DNA of 64,000 bases, taken from CAVSUZ01 sp963791885. GTDB taxonomy: Bacteria; Pseudomonadota; Alphaproteobacteria; Acetobacterales; Acetobacteraceae. A program made the translations under genes and the position numbers. The notes beneath the pieces were generated by a model. It saw only the letters and a list, made by a program, of their open reading frames with translations, made no database searches and had not been told where the DNA came from. Positions 16,468 through 25,018 of the stretch are shown piece by piece; position 1 is the first letter of the stretch, and every line of letters begins with the position of its first letter. The stretch covers positions 992,001-1,056,000 of the forward strand of contig CAWBUL010000004.1 in the NCBI GenBank assembly GCA_963791885.1. The letters run 5' to 3'.

Positions 16468-18570
16468 TCAGGCGAGACCGATAGAGGTGACGAGCAGGTC
16501 AAGGAGCTTGATCCCGACGAACGGTGCGATGATTCCGCCCAGACCGTAGATCAGCAAATTCCGCCGCAGCAGCGCCGCCGCGCCGATCGGCCGGTAGGCC
16601 ACGCCGCGCAGTGCCAGCGGGATCAGCGCGACAATGATCAGCGCGTTGAAGATGATGGCGGACAGGATGGCGCTTTGCGGGTTCGCGAGATGCATCACAT
16701 TCAACGCGCCAAGCTGCGGATAGAACGCGAGAAACATCGCCGGGATCATGGCAAAATACTTGGCGACGTCGTTGGCGATCGAGAACGTGGTCAACGCGCC
16801 TCGGGTCATCAGCAACTGTTTGCCGATCTCCACGATCTCGATCAGCTTCGTGGGATCGCTGTCCAGATCGACCATGTTGCCGGCTTCACGGGCCGCCATG
16901 GTGCCCGTATTCATCGCCACACCGACATCGGCCTGGGCGAGGGCAGGGGCGTCATTCGTCCCATCCCCGCACATCGCCACCAGCTTCCCTTGCGCCTGCT
17001 CTTCCCGGATCAGCTTGAGCTTAGTTTCAGGCGTTGCCTGCGCCAGGAAGTCGTCCACCCCGGATTCTGCCGCGATCGCCGCCGCCGTCAGCGGGTTGTC
17101 GCCGGTGATCATCACCGTGCGAATACCCATCCGGCGCAGTTCGGCGAAGCGTTCGCTGATGCCGCCTTTCACGATGTCCTTCAGGTAGATCACGCCGAGC
17201 AGCCGTCCGTCGCGAGCGACGGCGAGCGGTGTGCCGCCCGCCTTGGCGATTTCGTCGGACTTGGCGGTGAGTTCGCGGACCGCCGCGTCGGAAATGGCAG
17301 CGCGTACGGCAACGCCGCCGCCATTGCCACTGTCGGGTACCGAGCGCACCCAGTTCAGCACCGCGTCCACCGCGCCTTTGCGGATGGACGATCCGTCGTA
17401 GTCGATGCCGGAGAGTTGGGTCTGGGCAGAGAAGGGAATGAAGCGTGCACCCATCGGCGCCATTTCGCGCCCGCGGATCTGGTACTTTTCCTTCGCTAAT
17501 ACGACGATGGAGCGGCCCTCCGGCGTTTCGTCAGGCAAGGACGCGAGCTGCGCCGCATCCGCCAACTCGGTTTCCGTCACGCCACTGACCGGGAAGAACT
17601 CGGTCGCCTGACGGTTGCCGAGCGTGATCGTGCCGGTCTTATCGAGTAGCAACGTATCGACATCACCCGCCGCTTCGACCGCGCGCCCCGACATCGCCAG
17701 CACGTTGAACCGGACCAGCCGGTCCATCCCGGCAATGCCGATGGCGGACAGCAGCGCGCCGATCGTGGTGGGGATCAATGCCACGAATAGCGCCACCAGC
17801 ACGACAACCGAGATGGCGCCCCCGGCATAGGTGACGAAGCTCGGGATAGTGGCGACGACGATGACGAAGATGATCGTCAAGCCGGCGAGCAGGATGTTGA
17901 GCGCGATCTCGTTGGGAGTTTTTTGGCGCTCGGCGCCCTCGACCAGCGCAATCATCCGATCCAGGAAGGTGGATCCCTGCGCCGCGGTGATCTTTACCTT
18001 GATCCAGTCGGACAGTACGCGCGTGCCGCCGGTAACGGCAGACCGATCGCCGCCCGATTCACGGATGACCGGTGCTGATTCGCCCGTAATTGCCGATTCG
18101 TCGACCGAGGCAATGCCTTCGATCACGTCGCCGTCGCTGGGGATCAGTTCACCCGCTTCAACCAGCACCACATCGCCGGGAATCAGACGATGCGCCGGGA
18201 CGCTTTCGAACAGTGCCGCCTGCGGATCCGACAGCCGCTTGGCCATCGTCTCGGTCCGTGCCCGGCGCAGCGTCGCGGCCTGCGCCTTGCCACGTCCTTC
18301 CGCCACCGCTTCGGCGAAATTAGCGAAGATCACGGTCAGCCACAGCCAGAAGATGATCTGGAAGGTGAAACCCAAATGGCCACCGCCGGTGATCAGTTCG
18401 CGGATAAACACCACGGTGGTAAGCGTAGCCACGATCTCCACCACGAACATAACCGGGTTTTTGGCGAGAATGCGGGGGTCGAGCTTCTTCAGCGACTGGC
18501 CGATTGCAGGGGCCAGGATGGCGGTATCGAAAATCGAGGAGCGCGCGCCGCGCCGGTTGCGAACTTCCAT
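16468..18570 (-). CDS. kdpB: K+-transporting P-type ATPase subunit KdpB
   Basis: A 700-aa catalytic subunit of the high-affinity K+ pump. The actuator loop is AITGESAPV and the phosphorylation site is LLLDKTGTITLGNRQ. Later come the hinge motif MITGDNPLTAAAIA and MCGDGTNDAPALAQADVGVAM, with seven TM helices. The start is the ATG at 18570, preceded by GGTGAG. An in-frame upstream extension would run into kdpA. It starts 16 bp after the kdpA stop. Confidence 0.97.
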   Translation of the reverse strand: MEVRNRRGARSSIFDTAILAPAIGQSLKKLDPRILAKNPVMFVVEIVATLTTVVFIRELITGGGHLGFTFQIIFWLWLTVIFANFAEAVAEGRGKAQAATLRRARTETMAKRLSDPQAALFESVPAHRLIPGDVVLVEAGELIPSDGDVIEGIASVDESAITGESAPVIRESGGDRSAVTGGTRVLSDWIKVKITAAQGSTFLDRMIALVEGAERQKTPNEIALNILLAGLTIIFVIVVATIPSFVTYAGGAISVVVLVALFVALIPTTIGALLSAIGIAGMDRLVRFNVLAMSGRAVEAAGDVDTLLLDKTGTITLGNRQATEFFPVSGVTETELADAAQLASLPDETPEGRSIVVLAKEKYQIRGREMAPMGARFIPFSAQTQLSGIDYDGSSIRKGAVDAVLNWVRSVPDSGNGGGVAVRAAISDAAVRELTAKSDEIAKAGGTPLAVARDGRLLGVIYLKDIVKGGISERFAELRRMGIRTVMITGDNPLTAAAIAAESGVDDFLAQATPETKLKLIREEQAQGKLVAMCGDGTNDAPALAQADVGVAMNTGTMAAREAGNMVDLDSDPTKLIEIVEIGKQLLMTRGALTTFSIANDVAKYFAMIPAMFLAFYPQLGALNVMHLANPQSAILSAIIFNALIIVALIPLALRGVAYRPIGAAALLRRNLLIYGLGGIIAPFVGIKLLDLLVTSIGLA

Positions 18571-18586
18571 GGGACTCACCTGAATC

Positions 18587-20314
18587 TCAGTACAGTGTGC
18601 CGGCACGCATCGCGAAATTCTCCACGATGGGTCCGAGCGAAACCGCGGGGAAGAAGATCAGTCCGCCGGTGATGGCGATGACGCCGATCACCAGTCCGAC
18701 GAAGAGCGGGCTTGTGGTGGGGAAGGTGCCAAGCGAGGCGGGCACGATCTTTTTGCGCGCCAGCGACCCCGCGATGGCCAGCATCGGGATGATCATCAGG
18801 AAGCGGCCCATGAACATCGCCATGCCGAGGGTATCGTTCCAGAACGGGACGTTTGCGGACAAGCCCGCAAAGGCACTCCCGTTATTTCCAGTCGCTGAGG
18901 TATACGCGTAGAGCGCCTCACTGAAGCCGTGTGGCCCCGCATTCGCCATCGCACTGGTGCCGACCGGCAGCACGACGGCAAGCGCGGTAAAGCCCAGCAT
19001 TGAGAAGGGTAGGATCAGGATGGCGAGCATTGCCATCTTAACTTCCTTCGCCTCGAGCTTCTTGCCGAGATATTCCGGTGTTCGCCCCACCATCAGCCCG
19101 GCGACGAACATGGCAATGATGACGAACAGCAACATGCCGTAGAGGCCGGAGCCGACGCCACCGTAGATGATCTCGCCCAGCATGATGTTCACCATCGGCA
19201 CAGCCCCTGCGAGCGGCAGCAGGCTGTCATGCATATTGTTCACAGCGCCGCAGGATGCGTCGGTGGTGGTGGTGGTGAACAGGGCGGAGTTCGCGATGCC
19301 GAACCGGACCTCCTTGCCCTCCATGTTCCCGCCGGGCTGCAGCGCGCTGGCGGTTTGATCGACATGGAAGGCGGCGAAGGCGGGATTGCCGGCGGATTCA
19401 GCCCAGTAGCAGGTGGTCACGCCGCCGAGGAACAGCACGAACATGACCGCGAAAATGGCCCAGCCCTGGCGCTGACCGCCGACCATGCGGCCGAAGACGT
19501 TGGTCAGCGCGGCGCCGATCGAGAGCATCGACAGCATCTGCACCAGATTGGTCAGTGCGGTCGGATTTTCGAACGGATGGGAGGAGTTGGCGTTGAAGAA
19601 GCCGCCGCCGTTGGTGCCGAGGATCTTGATGGCTTCCTGCGAAGCGACAGGTCCCTGGGCGATGAGCTGCTTGGCGCCTTCCAGCGTCATCACCGCTGTG
19701 TAGGGATTGAAGTTTTGCGGCACGCCCTGCCAGATGAAGAACAGCCCGACGAAGACGGAGATGGGGAGCAGGATGTAGAGAACGCAACGGGTGAGATCGA
19801 CCCAAAAATTGCCGATGGTCTGCGCCGAACGACGCGCGAAGCCACGAACCAGGGCGATGGCGAGCGCGATACCAGTTGCGGCGGAGACGAAGTTATGTAC
19901 CGCCAGACCTGCCATCTGAGTCAAGTAACTCATGGTGGTTTCGGGCGTGTACGACTGCCAGTTCGTGTTGGTGAGGAAGCTGACCGAGGTGTTGAACGCA
20001 AGGTCCTGCGAGATAACGCCCTCGCCCTGCGGGTTGAGTGGCAGCACGGTCTGCAGCCGCTGGATGGCGTACATCGTCACAAAGCCTGCCAGGCTGAAGG
20101 CCAGCATCGCGATGGCGTAGGTGACCCAGTGCTGCTCCTCGGCTTCCGAGATACCGCAGACCGCGTAAACGCCCCGTTCAAGCGGACGCAGTACGGGCGA
20201 CAGAAACGTGCGTTCGCCGTTGAAGACGCGGGTCATGTATCCGCCCAGCGGCTTCGTTAGTGCAATCAGGATCAAGCTGTAGAGTGCGATCTGCACCCAG
20301 CCGTTGATGGTCAT
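18587..20314 (-). CDS. kdpA: K+-transporting ATPase channel subunit KdpA
   Basis: A 575-aa K+-channel-like subunit with about ten TM helices. It selects and binds K+ for KdpB. Selectivity-loop regions are recognisable: SVSFLTNTNWQSY, ILGTNGGGFFNANSSHPFENPT, NSALFTTTTTDASCGAVNNMHDS and TSATGNNGSAFAGL, each with the Kdp-type Gly. Length is standard. It lies 24 bp after kdpF. Confidence 0.97.
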   Translation of the reverse strand: MTINGWVQIALYSLILIALTKPLGGYMTRVFNGERTFLSPVLRPLERGVYAVCGISEAEEQHWVTYAIAMLAFSLAGFVTMYAIQRLQTVLPLNPQGEGVISQDLAFNTSVSFLTNTNWQSYTPETTMSYLTQMAGLAVHNFVSAATGIALAIALVRGFARRSAQTIGNFWVDLTRCVLYILLPISVFVGLFFIWQGVPQNFNPYTAVMTLEGAKQLIAQGPVASQEAIKILGTNGGGFFNANSSHPFENPTALTNLVQMLSMLSIGAALTNVFGRMVGGQRQGWAIFAVMFVLFLGGVTTCYWAESAGNPAFAAFHVDQTASALQPGGNMEGKEVRFGIANSALFTTTTTDASCGAVNNMHDSLLPLAGAVPMVNIMLGEIIYGGVGSGLYGMLLFVIIAMFVAGLMVGRTPEYLGKKLEAKEVKMAMLAILILPFSMLGFTALAVVLPVGTSAMANAGPHGFSEALYAYTSATGNNGSAFAGLSANVPFWNDTLGMAMFMGRFLMIIPMLAIAGSLARKKIVPASLGTFPTTSPLFVGLVIGVIAITGGLIFFPAVSLGPIVENFAMRAGTLY

Positions 20315-20338
20315 TGCGTGCGGTTCCTTGCGGCCGGT

Positions 20339-20428
20339 CTAGAAGCGTTCGGGCCGAATCAGCGCGTACACCAGGTAAACGAGCAGACCGATTGTGACGA
20401 TTGCGCCGAGCGCATAATCGAAGGGCAT
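20339..20428 (-). CDS. kdpF: K+-transporting ATPase small subunit KdpF
   Basis: A 29-aa single-helix membrane peptide that stabilises the KdpFABC complex. The encoded peptide begins MPFDYALGAIVTIGLL and ends YALIRPERF, matching the KdpF pattern (one hydrophobic helix, then Leu-x-x-Pro-Glu-Arg-Phe). GGAGG lies 5 nt before the ATG, immediately after the stop of the preceding small ORF. Easily missed because of its size. Confidence 0.93.
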   Translation of the reverse strand: MPFDYALGAIVTIGLLVYLVYALIRPERF

Positions 20429-20438
20429 GGCGTCCTCC

Positions 20439-20522
20439 CTATAGCCGGTCGCAGGCGTAAGCGTAGAGGACACAGACGCCCAGGAAGGCAGCACCGATCA
20501 GGATGTAGAGCACATCAAGCAT
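20439..20522 (-). CDS. Small kdp-associated membrane peptide, first gene of the operon
   Basis: A 27-aa ORF (MLDVLYILIGAAFLGVCVLY, then AYACDRL) predicted as one TM helix with a short charged tail. Its TAG stop directly abuts the kdpF Shine-Dalgarno (TAG-GGAGG), so the two are tightly spaced. The upstream Shine-Dalgarno is poor (CCCCGG). I recall similar short single-helix ORFs ahead of kdpF in other alphaproteobacteria and actinobacteria, but cannot check this. It could be a KdpF-like accessory subunit or a leader peptide that couples translation to kdpF. Confidence 0.6.
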   Translation of the reverse strand: MLDVLYILIGAAFLGVCVLYAYACDRL

Positions 20523-20529
20523 GGCCGGG

Positions 20530-20610
20530 GATTAGGCGAGACCCGCGTATAGTATCCATGTAGGATTCAGCGGCGCGGCATATAAAACCCATATATGAGG
20601 AAACCGGCCA
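20530..20610 (-). promoter_or_regulatory. kdp operon control region with perfect inverted repeat
   Basis: The divergent gap between kdp and the amidohydrolase-fold gene (20523-20675) is locally AT-rich. CATATA (20579-20584) and TATATG (20592-20597) form a perfect 6-bp inverted repeat around AAACCCA. On the kdp strand this gives a T-rich TTTTATAT, similar in flavour to the T-rich KdpE sites of enterics. A TATACT/TATACG-like -10 lies between it and the first ORF (about 20549-20556). Operator identity is inferred. Confidence 0.4.
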
Positions 20611-20675
20611 CGCTTGACGGCGAGACGCCCCGCAGGGACACTCCCGCGCAATAGCCGGGTCGAGGGGTATCAAAC

Positions 20676-21581
20676 GTGCCGAGGGTCATCGACCTGGAAT
20701 GCAATCTCCCTGCGGGGGAGGAGTACCCGGAATATCACGAGGAGCAGCAGGTCCGGCCGGGCAATCCGGTTGCCGGGCGCCTTGACCGACCAGAAGGCTA
20801 CGGCTTCGACAATTATAAGCGCATCTTCCAGAACCGCGAGCGTCAGTACCAGCCGAAGCCCGAGGTGCATCCCGGTGAGCGGATGGAGACCTTCATCGCC
20901 GAGATGGACCGTGCCGGCGTGGAATGTGGCGTCGTCGGCGCCTCCAACGAGACCCTCGCGCGGATCTGCGGGAAATACCCGAACCGGTTCGTCGGGCTCG
21001 CGGCGATTTCTCCACTAGACGGGATGCGTGGGGTGCGAGAGCTGGAACGGCTGGTAAAGGAGCACGGCATCGGCGGCTTCCGTGTGGTCGCGCTGTACAA
21101 CATGATCCCGGCGAGCGATCGGCGGTACTATCCGCTTTACGCGAAGTGTGTGGAGCTGGACGTTCCGGTGCGGGTGTATACCTCGATGAACTATGCCAAT
21201 GACCGGCCGTACGATCTGGGCCACCCGCGGCACCTGGACTGCGTCGCCGTGGACTTTCCCGAGCTGCGCATCGTCGCCGGCCTGTCCGGCTGGCCCTGGA
21301 TCAGCGACATGGTTGGCCTGCTCCGTCGCCACCCAAACTTGTATGCCGATACTGCGGCGCACCGGCCGAGGCATTTTGCGACACCCGGCTCCGGCTGGGA
21401 GCAGTTCCTGCAATTTGGCAACACGCTGCTGCAGGATAAGATCATGGTCGGGCTGTCGCGCGGCATCTTCGGTGTACCGTTCGAGACTCTGATCGGCGAG
21501 TATCAGGAGCTGCCGCTGAAGGACAGCGTGAAGGAAAAATGGCTGTACAAGAACGCCTTGAGGTTCCTTAAGCGCGATTAG
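20676..21581 (+). CDS. Amidohydrolase-fold protein lacking canonical metal ligands
   Basis: A 301-aa protein of the Amidohydrolase_2 (ACMSD-like TIM-barrel) family. It is recognisable from the AEMDRAGVECGVV, KYPNRFVGLAAISPLDG, FPELRIVAGLSGWPW and KWLYKNALRFLK segments. The expected metal motifs are altered: the N-terminal D-x-H-x-H reads DLECN, the G-H-I/L-G reads GLSG, and the G-T-D near the C-terminus reads GLSR. No His remains at those places, so hydrolysis by the usual Zn mechanism is doubtful. GTG start with GAGGGG 8 nt upstream. It is the first gene of a peptide-type ABC operon; the next gene starts 1 nt after its stop. Confidence 0.8.
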   Translation: MPRVIDLECNLPAGEEYPEYHEEQQVRPGNPVAGRLDRPEGYGFDNYKRIFQNRERQYQPKPEVHPGERMETFIAEMDRAGVECGVVGASNETLARICGKYPNRFVGLAAISPLDGMRGVRELERLVKEHGIGGFRVVALYNMIPASDRRYYPLYAKCVELDVPVRVYTSMNYANDRPYDLGHPRHLDCVAVDFPELRIVAGLSGWPWISDMVGLLRRHPNLYADTAAHRPRHFATPGSGWEQFLQFGNTLLQDKIMVGLSRGIFGVPFETLIGEYQELPLKDSVKEKWLYKNALRFLKRD

Positions 21582-21582
21582 G

Positions 21583-22551
21583 ATGCTTCGCTACGCGCTA
21601 ATTCGCATTCTGCAGGCGATTCCGATGGTGATTGCGGTCATCGTCCTGGTCTTCGTCATGCTCCAGTTCACGCCCGGCGATCCGGTGCAGGCCATCGTCG
21701 GACAGTATCCGGTGCCGCCGGATTTCCGCGCGGAAATCGTGCGGCTGTATCATCTTAACGATCCGCTGCCGGTGCGGCTGTGGCACTATTTCGTCAATCT
21801 GGCGCATGGCGATCTGGGCTATTCCTTCCAGCAACAGGATTCGGTGATGAACCTGATCCTACAGCGTGCGCCCCGTACTCTTCTCCTGGCTGCCGCCGCC
21901 TTCATCATCGGCGTGCCAACCGGTATTTCCATCGGCCTGCTCTCGGCAACCACGCGCAACCGGCAGGTTGACCGGTTCTGGACCACGGTGACGTTGGTCG
22001 GTTACGCGGTCCCCGGCTTCTGGCTCGGGCAGTTGCTGGTGATCCTGTTTGCCATGCACCTGGGCTGGTTCCCCACACAAGGCATGGGGCCGGTGTTCTC
22101 CCGCGCCACAGGTGTTGCCTTTGTGCTGGAGCGCGCACGCTACCTCGCGCTGCCGGCGGTCACCTATGCGGTTTATGAAGCGACCCGCGTGGCGCGGCTG
22201 ATGCGCGCCAGCACCGTCGAAACACTCGGCGCCGCCTATATCGTGACGGCCCGCGCCAAGGGCTTGTCGCGCGGCGCCATCATCCGCGGCCATGTGCTGC
22301 GCAACTCCAGCCTGCCGGTGCTGACCGTCATGGGCTACGCCTTCGGCGTCGCTATGGGCGGCGCGGTGCTGATCGAGACGGTCTTCTCCTGGCCGGGCGT
22401 CGGCCTGCTGCTGGTGGAGGCGATCCGCAACCGCGACAATCAGGTGGTCGTCGGCGTCGTGCTGTTCATCTCCCTCGCGGTCATCCTGATGAACCTGATC
22501 GTCGATATTCTTTACGGTCTGCTCGATCCACGGATCCGCGCCGCACGATGA
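21583..22551 (+). CDS. Dipeptide/nickel-type ABC permease (DppB-like)
   Basis: A 322-aa inner-membrane permease. Signal-anchor helix 1 (LIRILQAIPMVIAVIVLVFVM) is followed by the family motif FTPGDPVQAIVG, about six TM helices, and the EAA loop ARAKGLSRGAIIRGHVLRNSSLPV that contacts the ATPase. It forms a heterodimeric channel with the next gene's product. Overlaps it by 4 nt (ATGA). Confidence 0.9.
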   Translation: MLRYALIRILQAIPMVIAVIVLVFVMLQFTPGDPVQAIVGQYPVPPDFRAEIVRLYHLNDPLPVRLWHYFVNLAHGDLGYSFQQQDSVMNLILQRAPRTLLLAAAAFIIGVPTGISIGLLSATTRNRQVDRFWTTVTLVGYAVPGFWLGQLLVILFAMHLGWFPTQGMGPVFSRATGVAFVLERARYLALPAVTYAVYEATRVARLMRASTVETLGAAYIVTARAKGLSRGAIIRGHVLRNSSLPVLTVMGYAFGVAMGGAVLIETVFSWPGVGLLLVEAIRNRDNQVVVGVVLFISLAVILMNLIVDILYGLLDPRIRAAR

Positions 22552-23393
22552 TCCGCTTCCTCCGGCGCCTCGCTGCCACACGCTACGGCCTGGCCGGACT
22601 GATCATCATATCCGGGCTGGCGTTGATCGCCATTTTGGACCCGTGGATCGCGCCGTATGGACCGAAGGACCAGGTGGCGACGAGTTTGCTGGGTCCGTCC
22701 CTGAGGTTTCCGATGGGGACGGACAATATCGGGCGGGACATGTTCTCCTTGGTGCTGATCGGCACCCAGGCCTCGCTGGCGATCGGCATCTGCGCCGCGG
22801 CGGCGGCATTGCTGATCGGCGGCACGGTGGGCATGCTCGCCGGGTATTGGCGCGGCTGGGTTGAAACGGTGCTGATGCGCGTGACCGAGCTGTTTCAGAC
22901 GCTGCCAGTGATCGTCGTCGTGCTGTTCGCCATCGCGCTGTTCGGTCCGAGCTTCTGGTTGCTGGTTGCCGCGGTGGCGCTGGCCATCTGGCCGCTGGAG
23001 GCCCGGCTAATCTATGGGCAGTTCATCAACCTGCGGCAGCGCGATTTCGTCGCCGCGGCCATCGTCGCTGACATGCCGGCCTGGCATATCGTGCTGCGCG
23101 AGATCCTGCCGAACGCGCTGCCGCCGGTCATCGTGCAGGTCGCGCTGGACGCGAGCCTCGCCATCCTGATCGAATCCGGCCTCGGCTTCTTGGGTCTGTC
23201 GGATGCCAACATGGTCAGCTGGGGTCAGCTTCTGTTTACGGCGCAGGATTTCCTTGAATCGGCATGGTGGATGAGCGTCTTTCCCGGCATCGCCATCTGC
23301 CTCGCCGTGCTCGGGTTGAACCTGCTCGCCGATGGGCTGAACGAGATCGTCGATCCGCGAGCGGGCAGCGTCGTGCCGGGCCTGCCGGCATGA
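22548..23393 (+). CDS. Dipeptide/nickel-type ABC permease (DppC-like)
   Basis: A 281-aa second permease. N-terminal TM (YGLAGLIIISGLALIAIL), the DppC hallmark LGPSLRFPMGTDNIGRDMFSLVLIGTQASL, and an EAA loop (ADMPAWHIVLREILPNALPPVIVQVAL). The C-terminus ends in DGLNEIVDPRAG, also typical. ATGA overlaps join it to the permease before and to the ATPase after. Confidence 0.92.
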   Translation: MIRFLRRLAATRYGLAGLIIISGLALIAILDPWIAPYGPKDQVATSLLGPSLRFPMGTDNIGRDMFSLVLIGTQASLAIGICAAAAALLIGGTVGMLAGYWRGWVETVLMRVTELFQTLPVIVVVLFAIALFGPSFWLLVAAVALAIWPLEARLIYGQFINLRQRDFVAAAIVADMPAWHIVLREILPNALPPVIVQVALDASLAILIESGLGFLGLSDANMVSWGQLLFTAQDFLESAWWMSVFPGIAICLAVLGLNLLADGLNEIVDPRAGSVVPGLPA

Positions 23394-24208
23394 CCGCGGA
23401 ACCGCTGCTGCGCGTAGAGGCACTGAAGGTCTATCTGCGCACCGGCGGCGTGGTCGTGAAGGCGGTGGACGGCGTGGACCTGGCCGTGTTTCCCGGCGAA
23501 TGTGTCGGAATTGTCGGCGAATCAGGATCGGGCAAAAGCACGCTGGCCCGCGCCATCGTGCGTCTGCTGCCGAATGTGGAGTTCGCTGAACTCTCGGGTC
23601 GGGTTGTGTTCGATGGTGCGGACCTTACTGCCATGGCGCCCGGCGCGGTGCGCCGCCTGCGGCACTCCGGCGGCTTCTCGATGGTGTTTCAGGACCCGCT
23701 GAGCTCGCTCAACCCAACGCGGCGGATCGGCGTGCAGGTGGCCGAAGCTGTCCATGATGGCCGGTCTCGCGGCGAAATCAGGACCCGGGTGCATCAATTG
23801 CTGCACGAGGTGGGATTGCCGGAGCCGGAGAGCATTGCGCGCCGCTATCCGCACGAATTGTCGGGCGGCATGCGTCAGCGCGCCATGATCGCAATTGCGC
23901 TGGCCTCGTCGCCGAAACTGCTGGTTGCGGACGAACCAACCTCGGCGCTGGATGCGACGGTTCAGCTTCGCGTGCTTCGCACTCTGAAGCGGCTGCACCG
24001 CGATCATGCCATGGCCCTGTTGCTGGTAACGCATGATCTCGGTGTCGTCGCGCAGCTTTGCGACCGCGTCTACGTGATGCGCAGCGGCCGTGTGGTCGAA
24101 GTGGCCGACCGCTTCACCGTGTTCGATTCGCCGCGTGATCCGTACACGGCGCGGCTGATCATGCTCAGCCGTCGCCGGCTCACGCGGGAAGCGGCGCCCG
24201 TCGTATGA
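23390..24208 (+). CDS. Peptide-type ABC transporter ATPase (DppD-like)
   Basis: A 272-aa nucleotide-binding subunit. Walker A is GESGSGKST, the Q loop is VFQDPLSSLNPT, the signature is LSGGMRQR, and Walker B is LLVADEPTSALD with switch His in THDLG. The start is the ATG at 23390 in the ATGA overlap. The C-terminal oligopeptide-transporter extension with Fe-S-type Cys is missing, so it is shorter than DppD (about 320 aa). Confidence 0.9.
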   Translation: MTAEPLLRVEALKVYLRTGGVVVKAVDGVDLAVFPGECVGIVGESGSGKSTLARAIVRLLPNVEFAELSGRVVFDGADLTAMAPGAVRRLRHSGGFSMVFQDPLSSLNPTRRIGVQVAEAVHDGRSRGEIRTRVHQLLHEVGLPEPESIARRYPHELSGGMRQRAMIAIALASSPKLLVADEPTSALDATVQLRVLRTLKRLHRDHAMALLLVTHDLGVVAQLCDRVYVMRSGRVVEVADRFTVFDSPRDPYTARLIMLSRRRLTREAAPVV

Positions 24209-25011
24209 CGGAGCCGGTGCTCACCGCACGCGGCGTGTCGCTGCACTACGCGGGTCGCCAGGTCCGCGCGGTGGAGAATGTCGACCTCGATGTGCATGAG
24301 GGGGAGACGCTGGGCGTCGTTGGTGAATCGGGTTCCGGCAAGTCGAGCCTGGCCCGGCTGCTGCTCAATCTGATTCGCCCGACCGAGGGCAGCGTTGGTT
24401 ACCGCGGGACTGAGCTCGCGGCCCTGGGGCGCCGGACGCGCAGGGCCTATCGGCGGGATGTGCAGGCGGTGTTCCAGGATCCTGCGACGTCGCTCAATCC
24501 GCGCATGCGGATCGAACAGACACTCCGGCATATCCTGCTGGAACACGGCCTTGCGACGCGGGCCACGGCCGGTGACCTGATCGCGGCGCAGCTTGAATCC
24601 GTCGGACTCGCGCCGGCTGAGCAGTTCATGTCACGCTACCCGCACCAACTCTCGGGCGGACAGCAGCAGCGCGTCGCCTTTGCGCGGGCCATGATGCTGA
24701 AGCCACGACTGATCATCGCCGACGAGCCGCTGTCGAGCCTGGATATCTCCGTACAGACCCAGTTGCTGGAACTCATGGCTACGCTGCAGGCGCAAACCGG
24801 CGTGGGCTTCGTGATCATCAGCCACGATCTGGGAGCGGTGGAGAGCATTGCCGACCGGGTCGCCGTGATGCATCGCGGGCGCATCATAGAAATTGGCCCC
24901 GATGTGCTCACGGCGCCGACGCACAATTACACCAAGGCGCTGCTCGACGCGGTTTTGGTTCCCGATCCGCGCGTTTCGAGGCTGGACGAGGAAGATATCA
25001 GCTTGGTATAA
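24205..25011 (+). CDS. Peptide-type ABC transporter ATPase (DppF-like)
   Basis: A 268-aa second nucleotide-binding subunit. Walker A is GESGSGKSS, the Q loop is VFQDPATSLNPR, the signature is LSGGQQQR, and Walker B is LIIADEPLSSLD with SHDLGAV. It pairs with the preceding ATPase; 4-nt overlap. Like its partner it lacks the C-terminal extension. The binding-protein gene follows after 7 bp. Confidence 0.9.
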   Translation: MTEPVLTARGVSLHYAGRQVRAVENVDLDVHEGETLGVVGESGSGKSSLARLLLNLIRPTEGSVGYRGTELAALGRRTRRAYRRDVQAVFQDPATSLNPRMRIEQTLRHILLEHGLATRATAGDLIAAQLESVGLAPAEQFMSRYPHQLSGGQQQRVAFARAMMLKPRLIIADEPLSSLDISVQTQLLELMATLQAQTGVGFVIISHDLGAVESIADRVAVMHRGRIIEIGPDVLTAPTHNYTKALLDAVLVPDPRVSRLDEEDISLV

Positions 25012-25018
25012 ATTTGGC

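Noticed and set aside
12765..20260. Long plus-strand open frames across the kdp operon
   Set aside because: Antisense shadows caused by high GC. The minus-strand proteins are unambiguous Kdp subunits.
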